Notes: generated from the letters alone by a model not told the origin. A stretch of DNA of 64,000 nt from Maribacter algarum (ex Zhang et al. 2020) (GCF_005885635.1 NZ_VATY01000001.1:558001-622000), one strand, 5' to 3'. Shown: positions 50,903 through 60,710, numbered from the stretch's first letter. A program made the numbers and translations.

Positions 50903-53683
50903 TTATTTTTTCTTTGTTGGTCTCGTCATATTATTTTTAGTCTTATCAAAGACATAATCAATGACTTGCTGATGACGCTTCTTGGAACGTACAGAACTAC
51001 CCGCAGCAGGAGACGCATAAAAACGTCTCGATGCCACCCTAAATTTAACTGCACCTTCGAAGTGCATCAACATATGACTCCATGCACCCATATTCTTTGG
51101 TTCCTCTTGTGCCCACACTAAATCATCGGCATTTTTATACTTCTTAATTGCCGCTTGCATTTGCTCTGCTGGTACTGGAAATAATTGTTCAACACGAACT
51201 AGCGCAACATCATCTCTCTGGTGCTCTTCTCTGGCAGCTATCAAATCATAATAGAATTTACCCGTACAGAAAACCAAAGTCTTTACCTTTTTTACCTCAG
51301 CCGATGCATCATCAATAACCTCTTGAAAACTACCAGAAGCCAATTCATCAACTGTCGAAATCGCCTTTGGATGACGAAGCAAACTCTTGGGAGTAAACAC
51401 AATCAAAGGTTTTCTAAAGTTTGCCTTCATTTGTCTTCGCAATAAATGAAACATATTCGCTGGTGTTGTGCAATCAGCGATATACATATTATCTCTTGCA
51501 CAAAGCTGTAAGTAGCGTTCCATACGCGCAGATGAATGTTCTGCACCCTGACCTTCATAACCATGAGGTAATAACATTACCAATCCGTTTTGCAATTTCC
51601 ATTTGTCTTCTGCTGCGGAGATGTATTGGTCAATCATAATTTGAGCACCATTACTAAAGTCTCCGAACTGGGCCTCCCAAATAGTTAAGGTATTCGGACT
51701 CGCCATGGCATAGCCATAGTCAAATCCAACCACACCATATTCAGATAAGAGGGAGTTGTAAATTTGAAAATTTCCCTGCTTTTCCGAAAGATTATTCAAC
51801 AACAACACTTCCTCTTCACTTTCTTCAACTTTCATTACAGCATGACGGTGCGAGAAAGTGCCACGTTCCACGTCTTGTCCTGAAATTCGGACTCCATAGC
51901 CTTCTTCCAATAAGCTTCCATAGGCTAAGAGTTCTCCCATTGCCCAATCAAGCTTGTCGGTTTCGAAGAACATTTTTTTACGGTCGTTTACCAAACGTTC
52001 AACCTTACGCAAGAATTTCTGGTCTTTAGGAAGTTCAGTAATAACTTTAGCAATCGCCGTTAATTTTTTCTTATTGAATTTGGTGTCCACCGCATCCATC
52101 ATTTCCCACTCACGAACATTTTCAAAGCCTTTCCATTCATCTGCCATAAAGGGAGTAATAACGGTTTTGTCTTCTTTTCGTGAATCTTCCAACTCTTCTT
52201 CAAGCGAAGCTTTGTACTCATTTTCAAGTTGCTTTACATACCCATCATCAATGACACCTTCAGCAATCAATTTTGCCGCATAGATATCCCTCGGATTTGA
52301 ATGTTTTGCAATTGCCTTGTATAATTTTGGTTGCGTAAAACGAGGTTCATCACCTTCGTTATGACCGTATTTACGATATCCCAATAAATCTAAAAAGACA
52401 TCCCTATTGAAACGCATTCGATACTCCAAAGCAAAAAGAGAAGCATGCACTACAGCCTCAGCGTCATCAGCATTAACATGTAATACCGGACTCAAAGTAA
52501 CCTTTCCCACATCCGTACAATAGGTAGATGATCTTGCGTCCAAATAATTCGTCGTAAAACCGATTTGATTATTTACAACAATATGAATGGTTCCGTTGGT
52601 TTTATAACCGTCAAGCGTTGCCATTTGAACTATTTCATAAATCAGGCCTTGACCTGCAATGGCTGCATCTCCGTGCACCACAATCGGCAGTACTTTCGAA
52701 AAGTCATCAGCATACTGTAAATCTTGCTTTGCTCGGGCGATTCCTTCAACAACTGCTCCTACCGTCTCTAGGTGCGAAGGGTTCGGTGCGATGTTCATTT
52801 TAATTTTGTTGCCGTTGTCAGACTTTCTATCTGAAGTCCAACCTAAATGGTATTTTACATCGCCATCAAAGATTTCCTGTTCATAGTCTTTACCATCAAA
52901 CTCGCTAAAAATATCCTTGGCGGCCTTACCAAAAATATTCGTCAAGACATTCAATCGCCCTCTGTGCGCCATCCCCATTACGAATTGCTCGACTCCCATT
53001 TCAGCTGCGCGTTCAACAATGGCATCCAAGCCTGGAATAAGAGATTCATTCCCCTCCAAAGAGAAACGTTTTTGCCCCACATACTTCGTATGTAAAAAAC
53101 TCTCAAAAGAAACTGCTTGGCTTAGTTTCTTAAGAATATGTTTTTTTCTGTCGTTGTCGTATTTTGGTTGATTATCATTGACGTTAATCCAGTTCTGAAT
53201 CCATTTTACGCGCTCAGGCTTTCGAATATACATATACTCAACACCAATCGCGTCACAATAAATATTGGTCAAATGCTGAATTATTTTACGCAACGAACTT
53301 GGACCAATCCCTAATATCTCTCCGGCAGTAAAAACAGTATCTAAATCCGCATCATTCAAGCCAAAATTCTCAATTTCAAGCGTAGGCACATACTTCCGTC
53401 TTTCACGAACTGGATTCGTTCTAGTAAATAAATGCCCTCTGCTGCGATACCCATCAATGAGTTTCACAACTTGAAACTCTTTTTGAAGTGATTGCGGAAT
53501 AACAACTGCTCCATTCGCTGAAGGAAGGTCAAGTTCATCTAAAGAACTCTCTAATCCGAAATCATATCCTTGAAAAAAGGCACGCCAACTGGGCTCAATA
53601 CTATCAGGACTCGTTAAATACTTGTCATATAACTCTGCAAAAAAAGAAGTATGTGCAGCGTTTAAAAAGGAATATTTATCCAT
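50903..53683 (-). CDS. sucA: 2-oxoglutarate dehydrogenase E1
   Basis: A 926-residue thiamine diphosphate enzyme that decarboxylates 2-oxoglutarate. The N-terminal segment FAELYDKYLTSP, the substrate site VMGMAHRGRLNVL, the cofactor part GDAAIAGQG..NNQIGFTT, and the transketolase-like C-terminal part with GYEGQGAEHSSARMERYLQL are all in place. Length is the usual one for the family. It leads the sucA-sucB operon and is divergent from a small barrel protein gene. Confidence 0.98.
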   Translation of the reverse strand: MDKYSFLNAAHTSFFAELYDKYLTSPDSIEPSWRAFFQGYDFGLESSLDELDLPSANGAVVIPQSLQKEFQVVKLIDGYRSRGHLFTRTNPVRERRKYVPTLEIENFGLNDADLDTVFTAGEILGIGPSSLRKIIQHLTNIYCDAIGVEYMYIRKPERVKWIQNWINVNDNQPKYDNDRKKHILKKLSQAVSFESFLHTKYVGQKRFSLEGNESLIPGLDAIVERAAEMGVEQFVMGMAHRGRLNVLTNIFGKAAKDIFSEFDGKDYEQEIFDGDVKYHLGWTSDRKSDNGNKIKMNIAPNPSHLETVGAVVEGIARAKQDLQYADDFSKVLPIVVHGDAAIAGQGLIYEIVQMATLDGYKTNGTIHIVVNNQIGFTTNYLDARSSTYCTDVGKVTLSPVLHVNADDAEAVVHASLFALEYRMRFNRDVFLDLLGYRKYGHNEGDEPRFTQPKLYKAIAKHSNPRDIYAAKLIAEGVIDDGYVKQLENEYKASLEEELEDSRKEDKTVITPFMADEWKGFENVREWEMMDAVDTKFNKKKLTAIAKVITELPKDQKFLRKVERLVNDRKKMFFETDKLDWAMGELLAYGSLLEEGYGVRISGQDVERGTFSHRHAVMKVEESEEEVLLLNNLSEKQGNFQIYNSLLSEYGVVGFDYGYAMASPNTLTIWEAQFGDFSNGAQIMIDQYISAAEDKWKLQNGLVMLLPHGYEGQGAEHSSARMERYLQLCARDNMYIADCTTPANMFHLLRRQMKANFRKPLIVFTPKSLLRHPKAISTVDELASGSFQEVIDDASAEVKKVKTLVFCTGKFYYDLIAAREEHQRDDVALVRVEQLFPVPAEQMQAAIKKYKNADDLVWAQEEPKNMGAWSHMLMHFEGAVKFRVASRRFYASPAAGSSVRSKKRHQQVIDYVFDKTKNNMTRPTKKK

Positions 53684-53717
53684 AAAATTTTTATCTCTCT
53701 TCGGAATAAATTCATAT

Positions 53718-53725
53718 CAAAAATA
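53718..53725 (-). promoter_or_regulatory. candidate -7 element before sucA
   Basis: TATTTTTG on the minus strand fits TAnnTTTG, about 34 bases before the sucA start. No clear -33 partner. Confidence 0.4.
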
Positions 53726-53784
53726 CGATATTTCCCATTTCTGGATGTATCTTGGGAAGTAATAGTTAGTAAAAAACGAATATT

Positions 53785-54318
53785 ATGAACAAAATTGTTC
53801 CCTCAGGTTTAAAAATGCTCCTTTTTGGAGTTTGTCTTTTCTTTGGAAGTGTCAACTGCTTCGCTCAAAATCCTACCCAAAAAAGTGACTTTTGGAATAA
53901 GGTACGTTTCGGCGGAGGTATCGGATTTAACTTTTCAAATGGCGGCTTCAATGGGTCGATTGCGCCTAGTGCCATTTATCAATTCAATGATTACATAGCG
54001 GCTGGTATTGGTGCAAATGTGAACTTCTTTAAATTTAATAATCAAAAATTCTGGGCTTATGGGCCAAGCGCCGTTGTTTTAGGTAACCCAATTCCTCAAA
54101 TTCAATTATCGGCAGAATTTGAACAGCTGCGCATTAACTCTTCTATACAAACTATTGGAGGTACTCTTGAAAGAGATTTTTGGTCTCCAGCACTATTTAT
54201 AGGCGCTGGATATAGAACAAATTTTGCAACTGTGGGCATACGCTACAATTTGTTATATGACAATGTAGACAGTATTTATTTAAATGCTTGGACACCTTTT
54301 GTAAGGGTATATTTTTAA
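53785..54318 (+). CDS. small outer-membrane beta-barrel protein beside sucA
   Basis: A 177-residue protein with a signal peptide (about 1-28, ending CFAQ) and about eight amphipathic strands (VRFGGGIGFNFSNG, AAGIGANVNFFKF, FVRVYF at the end), so it should be a small barrel in the outer membrane. Relatives beside sucA are sometimes named 'alpha-ketoglutarate decarboxylase', which has no basis in the sequence and seems to come from the neighbour. It is divergent from sucA. Function unknown. Confidence 0.75.
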   Translation: MNKIVPSGLKMLLFGVCLFFGSVNCFAQNPTQKSDFWNKVRFGGGIGFNFSNGGFNGSIAPSAIYQFNDYIAAGIGANVNFFKFNNQKFWAYGPSAVVLGNPIPQIQLSAEFEQLRINSSIQTIGGTLERDFWSPALFIGAGYRTNFATVGIRYNLLYDNVDSIYLNAWTPFVRVYF

Positions 54319-54328
54319 CAGCGTCGAG

Positions 54329-55045
54329 ATGATTCAGACCAAAGAAATCACTTATTCCAATTCAGAAGAAAGCTTTCAAGGATTTTTTGCTTGGGATGAT
54401 TCTATTCAGGGAAAAAGACCTCTAGTATTGGTTTCACACGCCTATTTGGGTAAATCACCGTTTGATGAAGAAAAAGCAATTCAATTAGCTAAAATGGGCT
54501 ATCTCGGTTTTGCCCTAGACATGTATGGAAATGGAAGAAGGGCAGCTTCTCCGGAGGAAGGACGAATACTAATGGGCGAACTGAATGAAAACAGAACTTT
54601 ACTTCTCAATCGAATTCAACTAGCCGTTCAAACTGCCAAGGACTTTGAGTTGACCGATTCCAATAAAATAGCTGCTATCGGATTTTGTTTCGGGGGAAAG
54701 TGCGTTCTAGATTTGGCAAGATCTGGGGCAGACATCAAGGGAATAGCTACCTTTCATGGTGTTTATGACAAACCTAACATGAATCATGAAGGCAACATCA
54801 AAAGCTCTGTCTTAATTTTTCATGGATGGGATGACCCCTTAGCAACACCTCAACAAACTATTGCTCTTGCAAAGGAACTAACTGAAAGAAATGCAGATTG
54901 GAATATCAGTGCCTACGGACATACAGGTCATGCATTTACTAACCCACAAGCAAATTCTCCAGAAACAGGAATGAACTACAACAAGAAAACCACCTATCGT
55001 TCTTGGCGTGATCTAACCAGTTTTCTTGCAGAAATATTTGAATAA
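54329..55045 (+). CDS. dienelactone hydrolase family protein
   Basis: A 238-residue alpha/beta-hydrolase. The nucleophile elbow is GFCFGGKC, with Cys in the place normal for dienelactone hydrolases; the acid is in HGWDDPLATP and the histidine in YGHTGHAFT. No signal peptide, so cytoplasmic. It lies 10 bases after the barrel protein gene and may share its transcript. The true substrate may be another ester or lactone. Confidence 0.87.
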   Translation: MIQTKEITYSNSEESFQGFFAWDDSIQGKRPLVLVSHAYLGKSPFDEEKAIQLAKMGYLGFALDMYGNGRRAASPEEGRILMGELNENRTLLLNRIQLAVQTAKDFELTDSNKIAAIGFCFGGKCVLDLARSGADIKGIATFHGVYDKPNMNHEGNIKSSVLIFHGWDDPLATPQQTIALAKELTERNADWNISAYGHTGHAFTNPQANSPETGMNYNKKTTYRSWRDLTSFLAEIFE

Positions 55046-55047
55046 TC

Positions 55048-55401
55048 TCAGCTATATTTTGCCTTCAACCATACTTTCTGCAATTCTCTTTTGAGAACAA
55101 GAAAAGTGACTTGTTCTGCAACTTCGACCGCATCGGTCATATGTATTTTTTTAAACGCTTTTTCAGGCACATCGATAATATATAGAAGGTTAAGATACTC
55201 GGTAAATTTTTCTAAAATTAGAAAATAGATTTTTTCGTGAAGAAGGGTCTTTAAAACATCAGGCTCTACTTCAGACGATAAATCGATGTCAATATTTGCT
55301 AAGGCGAAATCCTTTTGAAGTTGACTCACCAGCTTGTCATACAGCTTTTCTTTTTGAGCAGTTTGAAAAAGAGCCGTACTATCTGAAAGGTCTTGGAGCA
55401 T
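55048..55401 (-). CDS. conserved hypothetical protein
   Basis: A 117-residue protein from the ATG at 55401 (the frame opens three codons earlier at a TTG). It is mainly helical with a hydrophobic middle (EKIYFLILEKFTEYLNLLYIID) and no signal peptide. I recognise no family. It is convergent with the dienelactone hydrolase gene, 2 bases apart, and lies 89 bases after the amidohydrolase gene with a C/G-rich repeat between. Confidence 0.65.
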   Translation of the reverse strand: MLQDLSDSTALFQTAQKEKLYDKLVSQLQKDFALANIDIDLSSEVEPDVLKTLLHEKIYFLILEKFTEYLNLLYIIDVPEKAFKKIHMTDAVEVAEQVTFLVLKRELQKVWLKAKYS

Positions 55402-55460
55402 TTGCCACAAATTGGAAATATGATATGTTTAATAGAGTTTAGCCATTTTATCAGAAAAAC

Positions 55461-55488
55461 ATCCCCCTGACCCCCTTCAAAGGGGGAT
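55461..55488. repeat. C5/G5 palindromic intergenic element
   Basis: ATCCCCC (55461-55467) and CCCCCTT (55471-55477) both can pair with one downstream AAGGGGGAT (55480-55488). This gives two mutually exclusive hairpins in a 28-base element, far richer in GC than its surroundings and followed on the minus strand by GTTTTT. It may end the amidohydrolase transcript, and resembles dispersed repeats known between genes of Bacteroidota. Confidence 0.55.
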
Positions 55489-55490
55489 TT

Positions 55491-56765
55491 CTATTGTTTG
55501 TAAATAATCCCTTCCTTCATTACAAACACCGCATTTTCTAAAGTACTCACGTTTTTTGTAGGGTCTTCATCAACAGCCACAATATCGGCGATAAACCCTT
55601 CTTTTAATTGTCCTAGCTCGTTAGCCATTCCAAGAAGGTCGGCGTTTGTTATTGTTGCTGCTTGAATCGTTTCCATAATGGGCATTCCCGCCTCGTTCAT
55701 GAATCCGAATTCTTTACCGTTTTCACCGTGTGGAGAAACACCTGCATCCGTTCCAAAAGCAATTGGAACGCCTTTCTTGTAGGCCTTCCCAAAAGTAACC
55801 TGACTAACCGGCCCAATCTCACGTGCTTTCTTGGCAACCACAGGCGGTAGATATCCAGGAATATCGGCCATCTTGGCGGCTGCTTTTCCAGCAGAAATCG
55901 TGGGCACTAAATAGGTATTATGCTTTACCATCAAATCCATCGTAGCTTCTTCCATTAGGGTACCATGTTCAATGGTTTTAATTCCAGCTACAACAGCTCT
56001 GCGCATTCCTTCATCGCCATGAGCATGCGCTGCGGTCAGCATTCCATAGTCCTTTGCAGTTGCCACAATTGCTTTAATTTCCTCAATAGTAAATTGTGGG
56101 TTTTGACCATTTTTCGCAACACTCATTACGCCGCCCGTTGCCGTTATTTTGATAACATCAGACCCATCTTTATAGCGTTGACGAACCGCTTTTTTTCCAT
56201 CCTCAGGAGAATTCACCACGCCTTCTTTTGGTCCAGGATTACCTCTTAAATCTTCACGCATTCCATTGGTAGGGTCACCGTGCCCTCCTGTTGAGGCAAT
56301 TGTTTTTCCAGCAGTAAAAATACGTGGACCTTTGATTGTTCCTTTGTTAATGGCGTTACGCAATGCAATATTCACCCCAGAACCACCCAAATCACGCACA
56401 GTTGTGAAACCAGCCATTAATGTTCTTTCTGCGTAAACTGTAGATTGAAAAGCAACATCAGCAGGGTTTTTAGTAAAGCGCTCGATATATCTTGTCGGGC
56501 TAGATTCTCCTTCAATATGAACATGCATATCGATAAAGCCTGGCAGCACTGTTTTTGTTTTAAGGTCGATCGTTATATCATCGCCGGAGCCGTTAACAAA
56601 TCCGTTTTGGACGCTTTTGATCTTATTCCCTGAAACGACAATTGTTTTTTCCTTTAAAACTTTGCCAGATTCAGTATCGACAATATTTCCGCACTGTAAA
56701 TAGAGGTCCTGAGCTGAAATAAAAGTTAATGAGAATAATGCTATAGCAAATACGAATTTTTTCAT
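55491..56765 (-). CDS. exported amidohydrolase (imidazolonepropionase/Xaa-Pro dipeptidase-like)
   Basis: A 424-residue enzyme of the metal-dependent amidohydrolase superfamily; the start MKKFVFAIAL at 56765 gives a signal peptide ending TFISAQ. Metal-binding segments are visible: GFIDMHVHIEG (HxH), the carbamylated lysine in DVIKITATGG, AAHAHGDEG, IEHGTL and FGTDAGVSPHG. These exported enzymes cleave cyclic amides or proline dipeptides; the exact substrate cannot be fixed. It stands alone on its strand. Confidence 0.9.
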   Translation of the reverse strand: MKKFVFAIALFSLTFISAQDLYLQCGNIVDTESGKVLKEKTIVVSGNKIKSVQNGFVNGSGDDITIDLKTKTVLPGFIDMHVHIEGESSPTRYIERFTKNPADVAFQSTVYAERTLMAGFTTVRDLGGSGVNIALRNAINKGTIKGPRIFTAGKTIASTGGHGDPTNGMREDLRGNPGPKEGVVNSPEDGKKAVRQRYKDGSDVIKITATGGVMSVAKNGQNPQFTIEEIKAIVATAKDYGMLTAAHAHGDEGMRRAVVAGIKTIEHGTLMEEATMDLMVKHNTYLVPTISAGKAAAKMADIPGYLPPVVAKKAREIGPVSQVTFGKAYKKGVPIAFGTDAGVSPHGENGKEFGFMNEAGMPIMETIQAATITNADLLGMANELGQLKEGFIADIVAVDEDPTKNVSTLENAVFVMKEGIIYKQ

Positions 56766-56845
56766 AGGAGGTTGGTTTAAATAGAAAATGCCATGAAATA
56801 TACAAATTTCCATGGCATCAGTACTGTTTGGAGTGTTCTTTTAAA

Positions 56846-57874
56846 TTAGTGTTTACTACGCACTTTTTGCTCCCAATCCCATGCTGATTTCATGGCCTGG
56901 TCTAAAGTGTATTCCGATTTCCAGCCTAAAACCTCGTTTGCTTTTGTGGTATCTGCGTAAGCAGTAATAACATCCCCAGCTCTTCGTTCCACAATTTTAT
57001 AGTTTAATTTTTTTTCAGACACTCTTTCAAAACTTTGAATAACCTCCAAAACGGAACTTCCTGTACCGGTGCCTACATTGAAAACTTCATAGTTATCCTC
57101 GTTCTTATCTTCCAATAAACGTTTCAAAGCAATAACATGTGCCCTTGCTAAATCTACCACATAGATGTAGTCGCGAACGGCGGTACCATCAGTCGTCGGA
57201 TAATCATCACCATAAACGGATAGTTGCTCTCGAATTCCCATCCCTGTTTGGGTTATGAAAGGAACCAAATTTTGAGGAACTCCTAGAGGCAATTCCCCTA
57301 TTTCAGCGCTAGGATGGGCGCCCATTGGGTTAAAATAACGAAGCGCAATCGCATTCATGCCCTTTGTTACTTTACAAGTATCTGCAATGATTTCCTCACC
57401 CATTTGTTTGGTATTTCCATAAGGAGACTCGGCTGTTTTCACAGGTGCATTTTCCGTAATCGGCATTTCATCTGCTTGCCCGTATACTGTACATGAAGAA
57501 CTAAAAATAAAATTGGATCGTTCCTTCTGAGAAAGTTCTTTTAAAATATAAACCAGTGTTCCAATATTGTTCTCGTAATACAATAGCGGTTTTTCAACAC
57601 TCTCTCCTACTGCCTTTGAGGCCGCAAAATGAATTACGCCTTGTATATCGCTATGTCTCTTGAAGAAATCTTGAACTCTTGACTTTTCTTTTAGATCAAT
57701 TTTTTCGAATATTGGAGTCTTTCCCGTAATCGCCCTAATTCCCTCTAGAACCTTTTCATCTGCATTTGAACAGTCATCTATAATGACCACTTCAAAACCT
57801 TCATTTTGCAATTCAACAACAGTGTGAGATCCTATAAAACCTAAACCTCCTGTAACAAGGATTTTCATAATCAT
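56846..57874 (-). CDS. galE: UDP-glucose 4-epimerase
   Basis: A 342-residue short-chain dehydrogenase-type epimerase that interconverts UDP-glucose and UDP-galactose. The NAD site is GGLGFIGSH, the catalytic serine is in FSSSCTVYG and the YxxxK motif is YGNTK. The start may be at 57874 or two codons later (MKILVTGG). It lies 59 bases after the DegT aminotransferase gene, on the same strand, so the two may supply sugars for surface polysaccharide. waaA lies on the other side. Confidence 0.96.
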   Translation of the reverse strand: MIMKILVTGGLGFIGSHTVVELQNEGFEVVIIDDCSNADEKVLEGIRAITGKTPIFEKIDLKEKSRVQDFFKRHSDIQGVIHFAASKAVGESVEKPLLYYENNIGTLVYILKELSQKERSNFIFSSSCTVYGQADEMPITENAPVKTAESPYGNTKQMGEEIIADTCKVTKGMNAIALRYFNPMGAHPSAEIGELPLGVPQNLVPFITQTGMGIREQLSVYGDDYPTTDGTAVRDYIYVVDLARAHVIALKRLLEDKNEDNYEVFNVGTGTGSSVLEVIQSFERVSEKKLNYKIVERRAGDVITAYADTTKANEVLGWKSEYTLDQAMKSAWDWEQKVRSKH

Positions 57875-57933
57875 TTTTTTTAATCCTGCGTAAGCGGAAA
57901 TACATCTAGAATCAAATCTACAATAGCTTTTGC

Positions 57934-59088
57934 TTACCCGTTAACAAAATCGATAACCAAAGACGTTATGTGGTTAATCTGCTCATCATCTAACTCCGTA
58001 TGCATAGGCAATGAGATAACCTCTTTCACCAATTGATTCGTTACTGGAAAATCAGCCTCATTATATCTATTATCTAAATACGCCTTTTGTCTGTGAAGTG
58101 GAATTGGATAATACACCCCACAAGGAATTCCATTCTCTTTAAAATGTTCAACTAAAGCATCTCTCTTTCCATTTGTGATTTTCAATGTATACTGATGAAA
58201 AACATGGCAGTCACAGGTGTCGCAAATTCCAGAACAACCATTGACCGTTTTGGGCGTAACAATATGCTCTTGACCTTCAAATGCCTTATTGTACTTTTTT
58301 GCCGCATTTCTTCGAGCGCTACAATACTCATCTAACTTCGGAAGCTTTGCTCTTAAAACAGCAGCTTGTATACTATCTAGCCTAGAATTCACGCCAACTA
58401 CGTCGTGATGATACCGCAAGTACATTCCATGATTTACAATTCCGCGAAGGGTATGCGCCAAATCATCATCATTGGTAAAGATTGCCCCTCCGTCACCATA
58501 GCACCCTAAATTTTTAGAAGGAAAAAACGACGTAGAACCTACATGCCCCATCGTGCCTGCTTTTTGTTTCTTTCCATCTTTGAAAGTATGGTTAGCCCCG
58601 ATTGCCTGTGCATTATCTTCAATTACATATAATTTATGTTTTTCAGCCAATTCCAAAATAGCATCCATATTAGCGCATTGTCCAAACAAGTGTACCGGCA
58701 CAATCGCCTTTGTTTTGGAGGTTATGGCTCTTTCAATCGCCGCTACATCAATATTAAAAGTATCCGGCTCGACATCAACCAAAACTGGTGTTAATTGAAG
58801 CAATGCAATAACCTCAACAGTAGCGGCAAAGGTAAAATCTGCCGTAATAACCTCATCACCTGCTTTTAACCCTAAACCCATCATGGCTATCTGCAGTGCA
58901 TCGGTACCGTTACCACAAGGGATTACATGTTTCACTCCCAAATACTCTTCCAATTCCTTTTGAAATTCTTTTACATCTGATCCGTTAATGAAAGCCGAGG
59001 TCTCTAAAATGTTTGCGATTGAATCATTTACTTGTTCTTTGATAGCATGGTATTGCCCGTTAAGATCAACCATTTGGATTTTCTTCAT
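57934..59088 (-). CDS. DegT/DnrJ/EryC1/StrS-family sugar aminotransferase
   Basis: A 384-residue PLP enzyme that transaminates a keto sugar nucleotide. The fold type I marks are CGNGTDALQIAM near 58, VHLFGQC, the IEDNAQAIGA Asp segment near 157-164, and the PLP lysine Lys192 in FFPSKNLGCYGDGG. An unusual four-cysteine cluster lies near residue 295 (CSGICDTCDC). It precedes galE and is divergent from waaA, pointing to lipopolysaccharide or capsule sugar synthesis. The exact sugar is unknown. Confidence 0.92.
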   Translation of the reverse strand: MKKIQMVDLNGQYHAIKEQVNDSIANILETSAFINGSDVKEFQKELEEYLGVKHVIPCGNGTDALQIAMMGLGLKAGDEVITADFTFAATVEVIALLQLTPVLVDVEPDTFNIDVAAIERAITSKTKAIVPVHLFGQCANMDAILELAEKHKLYVIEDNAQAIGANHTFKDGKKQKAGTMGHVGSTSFFPSKNLGCYGDGGAIFTNDDDLAHTLRGIVNHGMYLRYHHDVVGVNSRLDSIQAAVLRAKLPKLDEYCSARRNAAKKYNKAFEGQEHIVTPKTVNGCSGICDTCDCHVFHQYTLKITNGKRDALVEHFKENGIPCGVYYPIPLHRQKAYLDNRYNEADFPVTNQLVKEVISLPMHTELDDEQINHITSLVIDFVNG

Positions 59089-59203
59089 AGATAGGAATTT
59101 GGTTAATTTGGAATTCAGATACTAAAATTTGGCACAAAAATACGAAACCACCTGCAATGATTTTCTTTGAAAGAAGCGTATTTTCGCTTTAAAGAATTTC
59201 AAT

Positions 59204-60439
59204 TTGAGGATTATCTACAATCTGATTGCACATATTGCTTGGTTCCACTTGAAAATAGCGGCGCTGTTCAGTTCAAAAATGAAACTCTTTGTAAATGGGA
59301 GAAAGCTAACTTTCGATATACTTGAAAATGCATTTTCCAAAAGCGATGGGGTTATTTGGATGCATGCTGCCTCATTAGGTGAATTTGAGCAGGGTCTTCC
59401 GATTATTGAAAAACTGAAACATGAATTTCCTTCATATAAGATTCTGGTTACATTCTTTTCCCCTTCAGGATATGAAGTGAAGAAAAACACTACAGCTGCA
59501 GATGTAGTTACTTATCTTCCAATCGATACTACCCAAAATGTAAAACGATTTGTAAGTAGCGTAAATCCTAAACTGGTGATTTTTGTTAAATATGAAATAT
59601 GGCCAAATTATTTGAACGAGCTTAAAACAAGACAAATACCCACAGTACTGGTTTCTGCAATTTTCAAAAAGAATCAAGTTTATTTTAAAGGATATGGAGG
59701 ATATCTAAAAAAGGCTTTGGCCAAGTTTACACATATTTTCGTTCAAAATGAAAGTTCTCTAAAATTGTTGGAGTCGATTAAAATAAAGAATACAAGCATC
59801 GCTGGGGACACCAGATTAGATCGTGTTTCAGAAATTTTAGAACGCGACAATTCCTTATCCTTTATGGAAAAATTTAAAAAAGAACGTCGCTGTTTGGTTG
59901 CTGGAAGCACTTGGCCAGAAGATGAGAGCATTCTTATCAATTATATTAATCATGCTCCAAAAAATCTAAAGTTCGTTTTAGCACCGCACACCATTAACAC
60001 CGACAAAATTTTAGGTCTCGCGGGGGCTATTAATAAAAAAACAGCAATCTTCTCCAAACTTAACGAAGAAACGATAGGTGATTTCGAAGTGCTGATTATC
60101 GATTCTATCGGAATGCTTACTAAGATTTACAGCTATGCAGATGTAGCATATGTTGGTGGTGGTTTTGCTACTGGGCTACATAACACTCTAGAACCTGCTG
60201 TTTTTGGAGTTCCAGTTTTGATAGGTCCAAATTATTCAGGATTCAAGGAAGCCGAAGACCTCGTTTCTTTAAAAGGTCTACTAACAATTACGGACCAATG
60301 GAGTTTCGATGAGCAGATGAAGAAGTTACTAGATAGTCAAGAGTTACTCGAAAGAACTGGTGAAATCAATAGTACCTATATAGCTAAAAATAAAGGAGCA
60401 AGCGTCCAAATCATCGATTACGTTCGTAAATTACTGTAG
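59204..60439 (+). CDS. waaA: 3-deoxy-D-manno-octulosonic acid (Kdo) transferase
   Basis: A 411-residue GT30 glycosyltransferase that adds Kdo to lipid A precursors. The start is a TTG at 59204; it gives the usual beginning, IIYNLIAHIAWFHLKI, the N-terminal membrane anchor. The catalytic Glu is in ASLGEFEQG near residue 57, and the CMP-Kdo site includes GSTWPEDE, APH and GGGFATGLHNTLEPA. All parts look intact. It is followed 19 bases later by a small lipoprotein gene. Confidence 0.93.
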   Translation: MRIIYNLIAHIAWFHLKIAALFSSKMKLFVNGRKLTFDILENAFSKSDGVIWMHAASLGEFEQGLPIIEKLKHEFPSYKILVTFFSPSGYEVKKNTTAADVVTYLPIDTTQNVKRFVSSVNPKLVIFVKYEIWPNYLNELKTRQIPTVLVSAIFKKNQVYFKGYGGYLKKALAKFTHIFVQNESSLKLLESIKIKNTSIAGDTRLDRVSEILERDNSLSFMEKFKKERRCLVAGSTWPEDESILINYINHAPKNLKFVLAPHTINTDKILGLAGAINKKTAIFSKLNEETIGDFEVLIIDSIGMLTKIYSYADVAYVGGGFATGLHNTLEPAVFGVPVLIGPNYSGFKEAEDLVSLKGLLTITDQWSFDEQMKKLLDSQELLERTGEINSTYIAKNKGASVQIIDYVRKLL

Positions 60440-60458
60440 CCTCAATTTTTTATCTGCT

Positions 60459-60710
60459 ATGAACTTCTCCCGAATCCAGGTCGCGATACTTTTATCTATC
60501 CTTTTTATTTCATGTCAAAATGAAGCTGGAAAAAAAAGCGATATTGAACCCAATAACAAAGTATTTCCTTCTACAGAATATCAAAAAACAAAAAAGTCAG
60601 TCCCTAAATCTGAAAGACAAAAACCCGTCGAAAAACAGCTTGACAAAGAGCTGAAAAAGAAAAAGTTAAAGGCTATGGATACACTGAAACCTGTGGTAGC
60701 ACTCCCATAG
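60459..60710 (+). CDS. small lysine-rich lipoprotein
   Basis: An 83-residue protein. The signal peptide ends in LFISC before QNEAG, so Cys20 should carry lipid. The mature 64 residues are very polar, with about one third Lys or Glu and no predicted fold. It follows waaA closely. No family recognised; it may simply be a small envelope lipoprotein. Confidence 0.6.
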   Translation: MNFSRIQVAILLSILFISCQNEAGKKSDIEPNNKVFPSTEYQKTKKSVPKSERQKPVEKQLDKELKKKKLKAMDTLKPVVALP

